In this document: in pieces, positions 60,019-64,000 of the stretch | Layout: each line of letters begins with the position of its first letter | How positions within the stretch are numbered: position 1 is the first letter of the stretch | DNA from: Rhodococcus pyridinivorans | Lineage (GTDB): Bacteria; Actinomycetota; Actinomycetes; Mycobacteriales; Mycobacteriaceae | Length of the DNA: 64,000 bases | NCBI RefSeq assembly: GCF_900105195.1 | Contig: NZ_FNRX01000002.1 | Location: forward strand, 2,294,001 to 2,358,000 | Direction: 5' to 3' | Notes under the pieces: generated by a model | Told to the model about the DNA's origin: nothing | The model's input: the letters and a program-made list of their open reading frames with translations, nothing else | The model's database searches: none | Position numbers and translations under genes: made by a program

Positions 60019-60743
60019 GAGGCGTGCAACCCGCATTCGGTCTTGGCTCGGCCGGCCCAGCGCCCGCTGCGCGGATCGGCTCCGGGAAGTGGTTTGGTGG
60101 TGCACGGGGCGCACCCGATGGACGGGTAGCCCTCGTCGACGAGCGGATTGACGAGGATCCCGTGTTCGTCGATGTAGTTCTGCATGTCCTCGTCGGACCA
60201 TGCCGCGATCGGATTGATCTTCACCAGTCCGAACGCGTCGTCGAACGAGATGAGCGGTGAGTTCGCGCGGGTGGGCGCCTCGACACGGCGGATTCCGGTC
60301 ACCCAGGCGCGGTAGCCCTTCAGGCTCTCCTTCAGCGGCACCACCTTGCGCAGGCGGCAGCACTCGTTCGGGTCGCGGGCGAACAGATCCTTGCCGAGCA
60401 GGGCGTCCTGCTCCGCGACGGACTGCTGCGCCCGGGCGTTGACGATGTTCACGCCGTACACCTGCTCCACCGCATCGCGCGTGCCGAGCGTCTCGGCGAA
60501 GTGGTAGCCGGTGTCGAGGAACAGCACGTCCACGCCGGGGCGCTGCTGCGCGGCCAGATGGACCAGGACACCGTCCTGCATGTTGGACGCGACGATGTAC
60601 CCGCTACGTCCACCGTCGGTGGTGGGGGTACCGAAGGTCTCGTCCGTCCACCGCAGGAGTTCCTGCGCCGACGCACCTTCGAGTTCTGCCGCCCCCTGCG
60701 CGGCAATACTCCGGAGCTCGTCGATGTTCGTATCGATCGTCAT
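60015..60743 (-). CDS. cysH: APS reductase (assimilatory, [4Fe-4S])
   Basis: CysH (242 residues) reduces APS to sulfite with thioredoxin. The cluster-binding pattern CC...CxxC is complete: DPNECCRLRKVVPLKESLKG and YPSIGCAPCTTKPL. The catalytic Cys is in the C-terminal KTECGLH. Presence of the cluster motif indicates an APS rather than PAPS substrate, agreeing with the lack of APS kinase in CysN. Its ATG overlaps the stop of a tiny ORF. Confidence 0.95.
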   Translation of the reverse strand: MTIDTNIDELRSIAAQGAAELEGASAQELLRWTDETFGTPTTDGGRSGYIVASNMQDGVLVHLAAQQRPGVDVLFLDTGYHFAETLGTRDAVEQVYGVNIVNARAQQSVAEQDALLGKDLFARDPNECCRLRKVVPLKESLKGYRAWVTGIRRVEAPTRANSPLISFDDAFGLVKINPIAAWSDEDMQNYIDEHGILVNPLVDEGYPSIGCAPCTTKPLPGADPRSGRWAGRAKTECGLHAS

Positions 60744-60796
60744 CGCGTCCCTTCCCGATCCGTCTTCGTGTCGACCGCTGCAGCAGTGCCCGTCAT
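60740..60796 (-). CDS. 18-residue bridging ORF between sirA and cysH
   Basis: This ORF encodes MTGTAAAVDTKTDREGTR. Its ATG overlaps the sirA stop and its TGA overlaps the cysH start, both as ATGA. It therefore fills the 49-base gap exactly in a chain of coupled genes. It may serve only to carry ribosomes from sirA to cysH, or be a small peptide gene; I recognise no family. GAAGGGA near its 3' end could also serve as the cysH ribosome binding site. Confidence 0.45.
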   Translation of the reverse strand: MTGTAAAVDTKTDREGTR

Positions 60797-62508
60797 CGCA
60801 GGTCTGCCTCCTCGGCGCGGACGACCCATTCGCCGAAGCGCTCGCCGGGCGTGCGCTCCTTGACGAAGGTGCGCACCACCCGCTCGATGTAGTCGCCGAG
60901 CTCGGCGCTGGTGACCTTGTGCTGGCGCAGCTTGCGTCCGAACTTCGCGTCGAAGCCCAGCGCACCGCCGAGGTGCACCTGGAAACCTTCGACCTGGTTG
61001 CCCTCACCGTCGTCGACGAGTTGACCCTTGAAGCCGATGTCGGCGATCTGGGAGCGCGCACACGAGTTCGGGCAGCCGTTGATGTTGATCGTCACCGGGA
61101 CGTCGAGCTGCGCGTTGATGTCGGCGAGACGCTCCTCGAGCTCGGGCACGAGGGCTTGCGAACGCTTGCGCGTCTCGACGAAGGACAGCTTGCAGAACTC
61201 GATTCCCGTGCACGCCATGAGATTCTTGCGCCACGGCGACGGCGAGGCCGGCAGACCCAGCGCCTCGAGCTCGGTGACGAGCTGCTCGACCTTGTCGTCG
61301 GCCACGTCGAGCACGATCAGCTTCTGGTATGGGGTGAACCGGATCCGGTCGGAACCCGCACGTTCGGCGGCGTCGGCGACCTTCGACAGGATCGTGCCCG
61401 AGACACGACCGGCGATCGGCGCGACACCCACGGCGTTGAGGCCGTTGCGCAGCTTCTGGATACCGACGTGATCGATGGGACGCTCCGGTGCGGCCGGGGC
61501 CGGGCCGTCGATGAGCGGACGCTTCAGGTACTCGGTTTCGAGCACCTCGCGGAACTTCTCGATGCCCCAGTCCTTGATGAGGAACTTCAGGCGTGCCTTG
61601 GACCGCAGCCGCCGGTAGCCGTAGTCGCGGAAGATCGCGACGACGCCTTCCCACACATCGGCGACCTCCTCGAGCGGCACCCAGGCGCCGACCCGCTGCG
61701 CGAGCATCGGGTTGGTGGACAGGCCGCCGCCGACCCACAGGTCGAAGCCGGGGCCGTGCTCGGGATGCTCGACGCCGATGAAGGCGACGTCGTTGATCTC
61801 GTGCACGACGTCCTGCTGGCCGGAGATCGCGGTCTTGAACTTGCGCGGCAGGTTCGAGTACTCGGGGTTGCCGATGTAGCGGCGCACGATCTCGTCGATC
61901 GCGGGGGTGCCGTCGATGATCTCGTCGAGGGACTCACCGGCGAGCGGCGAACCGAGCACGACGCGAGGGCAGTCGCCGCACGCCTCGGTGGTCTTCAGGC
62001 CGACCGATTCGAGACGACGCCAGATCTCGGGGACGTTCTCGACCTCGATCCAGTGGTACTGGACGTTCTCGCGGTCGGACAGGTCGGCGGTGTCGCGACC
62101 GAACTCGGTGGAGATACCGGCGATCGTCCGCAGCTGCGCGAGATTCAGGGCGCCGGCGTCGCAGCGCACCCGCATCATGAAGTACTTCGCCTCGAGCAGG
62201 TCGATGTTCTCGTCACCGGTGTAGGTGCCGTCGTAGCCCTGCTCGCGCTGGGTGTACAGACCCCACCAGCGGAAGCGGCCGCGCAGATCGCTCTTGTCGA
62301 TTCCGTCGAAACCGGTTTGCGCATAGATGTTCTCGATACGCTTGCGGACGTTGAGCGGGTTGTCGTCCTTCTTCGTCTGCTCGTTGGCGTTGAGCGGCTC
62401 CCGGTAGCCGAGGGCCCACTGGCCTTCGGCGCGACGCTTGGCGGGACGCGCGCGGCGGGCGGGAGTGGCCGACTCGTCGGCGGGCGTGACGTCGGTGGTC
62501 GACGACAT
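60793..62508 (-). CDS. sirA: Ferredoxin-dependent sulfite reductase
   Basis: SirA (571 residues) reduces sulfite to sulfide with six electrons from ferredoxin, using siroheme and a [4Fe-4S] cluster. The cluster/siroheme Cys motifs are ACTGIEFCKLSFVETR near residue 430 and NINGCPNSCARSQIADIG near 478. Substrate-binding basic residues lie in EACGDCPRVVLGSPLAGESL. It is closer to mycobacterial SirA than to nitrite reductase, and the operon context (cysHDN) supports sulfite. AGGAG lies 7 bases before the ATG, inside a hairpin that could hide it. Confidence 0.94.
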   Translation of the reverse strand: MSSTTDVTPADESATPARRARPAKRRAEGQWALGYREPLNANEQTKKDDNPLNVRKRIENIYAQTGFDGIDKSDLRGRFRWWGLYTQREQGYDGTYTGDENIDLLEAKYFMMRVRCDAGALNLAQLRTIAGISTEFGRDTADLSDRENVQYHWIEVENVPEIWRRLESVGLKTTEACGDCPRVVLGSPLAGESLDEIIDGTPAIDEIVRRYIGNPEYSNLPRKFKTAISGQQDVVHEINDVAFIGVEHPEHGPGFDLWVGGGLSTNPMLAQRVGAWVPLEEVADVWEGVVAIFRDYGYRRLRSKARLKFLIKDWGIEKFREVLETEYLKRPLIDGPAPAAPERPIDHVGIQKLRNGLNAVGVAPIAGRVSGTILSKVADAAERAGSDRIRFTPYQKLIVLDVADDKVEQLVTELEALGLPASPSPWRKNLMACTGIEFCKLSFVETRKRSQALVPELEERLADINAQLDVPVTININGCPNSCARSQIADIGFKGQLVDDGEGNQVEGFQVHLGGALGFDAKFGRKLRQHKVTSAELGDYIERVVRTFVKERTPGERFGEWVVRAEEADLR

Positions 62509-62515
62509 ACAGGGT

Positions 62516-62555
62516 CTCCTGATACTCGCTGGAACCGGATCGACGAGCGCAGGAG
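62516..62555 (-). promoter_or_regulatory. Hairpin sequestering the sirA ribosome binding site
   Basis: Read on the minus strand, CTCCTG (62555-62550) pairs with CAGGAG (62521-62516), which contains the sirA Shine-Dalgarno, and CTCG (62547-62544) pairs with CGAG (62528-62525). Together this is a 10-bp stem with a small internal loop. It would lower sirA translation unless opened. Confidence 0.5.
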
Positions 62556-62619
62556 GGAGCTGACCTCGTGCACGCATGCTTCGACCCGGCGGGATCTGGG
62601 ATGTGCCGGGGAGTGCCGA

Positions 62620-62730
62620 CTAGAGACAGTCGGCGCAGAGACAAGCGGCGCAAGGCAGACAACAGGATGCGCAGACGCGCTTGAAGTCGACGTGGCGTCG
62701 CGCCACGAGTCGCACTCCGTGTCCTGTCAT
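62620..62730 (-). CDS. Cysteine-rich upstream leader peptide of the sirA operon
   Basis: A 36-codon ORF, ATG to TAG, has eight Cys among its last 17 residues, CASCCLPCAACLCADCL. Its N-terminal part, VRLVARRHVDFKR, matches the RRHVD motif of sulfur-operon leader peptides in actinobacteria. CACAAT stands 7 bases before the ATG, so it may be leaderless. It lies 111 bases before sirA and the ribosome-binding-site hairpin. Stalling for Cys-tRNA should signal cysteine shortage and raise expression of sulfite reduction. Confidence 0.7.
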   Translation of the reverse strand: MTGHGVRLVARRHVDFKRVCASCCLPCAACLCADCL

Positions 62731-62861
62731 GCGGACCATTGTGCCACGTCACCGGGACGATTCCGAATTGCGGGCGGTATTTCCACCCGATTTTCGGGAA
62801 ATGTCGAGGTAGGGGCGTCGCGCGCGGAGCCGCCCTTCAGGTCTCTGGAACACTGGAGGGC

Positions 62862-64000
62862 GTGAACAGCACTGAGATCGGTCGACGCACCGGCACGGAA
62901 ATCGGTATCGCGGGTCGTCCGGCCGGTCTCGAACTTCCCGCTTCGGCACTCGCAGGAGTGGGGACGCGACCGTTCGGTGTGTACGTGCACGTGCCCTTCT
63001 GCGCGACCCGCTGCGGCTACTGCGACTTCAACACCTACACGGCCGGGGAACTCGGCAGCGCGGCGTCGCCGCAGTCCTGGCTGGAGGGTCTGCGCCGCGA
63101 ACTCGACGCCGGTGCCCGGCTGCTGTCCGAATCCGGACGACGGACTCCCGCTGCCGAGACGGTCTTCGTCGGCGGCGGAACACCCTCGCTGCTCGGCGCG
63201 GACGGTCTCGCGCAGGTGCTCGACGCGATCCGCGACTCGTTCGGGCTCGCTCCCGGCGCCGAGGTGACCACCGAATCGAACCCGGAGTCGACCTCCACGG
63301 AGTTCTTCTCGTCGATCCGCGAGGCCGGATACACCCGCGTGTCGCTCGGCATGCAGTCCGCGGCGCCCCACGTGCTGGCGGTCCTCGACCGCACCCACAC
63401 ACCCGGGCGTCCCGTCGCGGCGGCGAAGGAAGCGCGCGCGGCCGGTTTCGGCCACATCAACCTCGATCTGATCTACGGCACTCCCGGCGAGCGCGACGCC
63501 GACCTCGACGCCTCCCTCGACGCCGTGCTCGAAGCGGGGGTCGACCACGTCTCGGCGTACGCGCTCATCGTCGAGGACGGCACCGCCCTCGCTCGCCGTG
63601 TCCGTCGCGGCGAGCTGCCGGCTCCGGACGACGACGTGCTCGCATCGCGGTACGAGCGGATCGACGCGCGACTCGCCGACGCCGGGATGACCTGGTACGA
63701 GGTGTCCAACTGGGCGAAGGCCGATGATCCGTCGGCGCGCTGCGCCCACAACCTCGGTTACTGGGACGGCGGCGACTGGTGGGGCGCCGGGCCGGGCGCG
63801 CACAGCCACGTCGGTGGCGTGCGCTGGTGGAACGTCAAGCATCCCGCCCGTTACGCGTCGACCCTCGCCGACGGAGTCCTGCCCGTCGGGGGCAGCGAAC
63901 ATCTCACGGCCGAGGACCGGCACACCGAACTCGTCATGCTCACCGTCCGGCTGCGCACGGGCCTGCCGTTGTCGGAGCTCGACGACGGTGAGCGCGAGGC
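62862..64000 (+). CDS. hemW: Radical SAM coproporphyrinogen III oxidase-like protein HemW (right-truncated)
   Basis: The frame is open to the end of the window, about 380 codons. The radical SAM cluster motif is VPFCATRCGYCDFNTYTAGE (CxxxCxxC) near residues 45-65. It is followed by VFVGGGTPSLLGADGLAQVL, TTESNPES, RVSLGMQSAAPHVLAVLDRT and INLDLIYGTPGERDADLDAS, then the HemN-type C-terminal part (WYEVSNWAKADDPSARCAHN, GAGPGAHSHVGGVRWWNVKH). HemW proteins are heme chaperones rather than true oxidases. GTG 62862 is chosen with GGAGGG nearby; no ATG is available before the motif. It is divergent from the sirA leader. Confidence 0.92.
   Translation, partial: MNSTEIGRRTGTEIGIAGRPAGLELPASALAGVGTRPFGVYVHVPFCATRCGYCDFNTYTAGELGSAASPQSWLEGLRRELDAGARLLSESGRRTPAAETVFVGGGTPSLLGADGLAQVLDAIRDSFGLAPGAEVTTESNPESTSTEFFSSIREAGYTRVSLGMQSAAPHVLAVLDRTHTPGRPVAAAKEARAAGFGHINLDLIYGTPGERDADLDASLDAVLEAGVDHVSAYALIVEDGTALARRVRRGELPAPDDDVLASRYERIDARLADAGMTWYEVSNWAKADDPSARCAHNLGYWDGGDWWGAGPGAHSHVGGVRWWNVKHPARYASTLADGVLPVGGSEHLTAEDRHTELVMLTVRLRTGLPLSELDDGERE

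Overview
The window is GC-rich, densely coding actinobacterial chromosome. Gene content and order point to a Rhodococcus-like member of the Mycobacteriales. Many stretches follow the order I remember for Mycobacterium tuberculosis (gatB / lppZ / DoxX / cfp6 / ilvBNC / serA / leuB / FAH / gltX / tRNA-Gln-Glu / PPOX / IclR / leuCD / hupB / mutT1 / ppk / fbiD / gpsA / ddl, then proA / MoxR / VWA / nadD / rsfS / gpgP / octT / degV / comEA / comEC / holA / rpsT / lepA / trehalase / subI-cysTWA / sirA-cysH / hemW). I see no transposon, phage, CRISPR array or plasmid signature; this is core chromosome.

Layout. 1-4 kb: end of gatB, an antiporter, an LppZ-like lipoprotein and a DoxX protein. 4-24 kb: branched-chain amino acid and serine synthesis (ilvD, ilvBNC, serA, leuB, leuCD) interleaved with transporters, a FAH-family enzyme, gltX, a Gln-Glu-Glu tRNA cluster, an F420/FMN split-barrel protein, an IclR regulator and the HU protein with a Lys/Ala/Thr tail. 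24-31 kb: polyphosphate kinase with MutT1, F420 synthesis (fbiD), gpsA, a cystathionine lyase-type enzyme and ddl. 31-43 kb: proA, a MoxR/VWA pair, a tightly overlapped nadD-rsfS-gpgP-octT run, degV, and comEA-comEC-holA, with rpsT convergent. 43-51 kb: aquaporin, a PemK-like protein, lepA, a nitronate monooxygenase-type enzyme, an iron-box-controlled but truncated siderophore-binding lipoprotein, a GH15 trehalase-type enzyme and two small membrane proteins. 51-63 kb: sulfur assimilation in two operons, sulfate import (subI-cysT-cysW-cysA) and sulfate reduction (sirA-cysH-cysD-cysN-chelatase), separated by a universal stress protein and a PPK2 kinase. The window ends inside hemW.

The most rewarding signals are regulatory. 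(1) ilvBNC is preceded by a promoter, a 15-residue Leu/Val/Ile leader peptide and a strong rho-independent terminator, a classic attenuator. (2) Both sulfur operons carry a short Cys-containing upstream ORF: a 30-codon ORF ending Cys-Cys-Arg before subI and a 36-codon ORF with eight Cys before sirA. Each is followed by a sequence able to pair with the Shine-Dalgarno of the first operon gene, suggesting cysteine-responsive translational control. (3) An 18-codon ORF bridges sirA and cysH with stop/start overlaps at both ends. (4) lepA has no ATG or GTG at its expected N-terminus and may start at ATC behind a well-placed Shine-Dalgarno. (5) At least ten genes show TANNNT 6-8 bases before ATG/GTG, the leaderless-mRNA signature.
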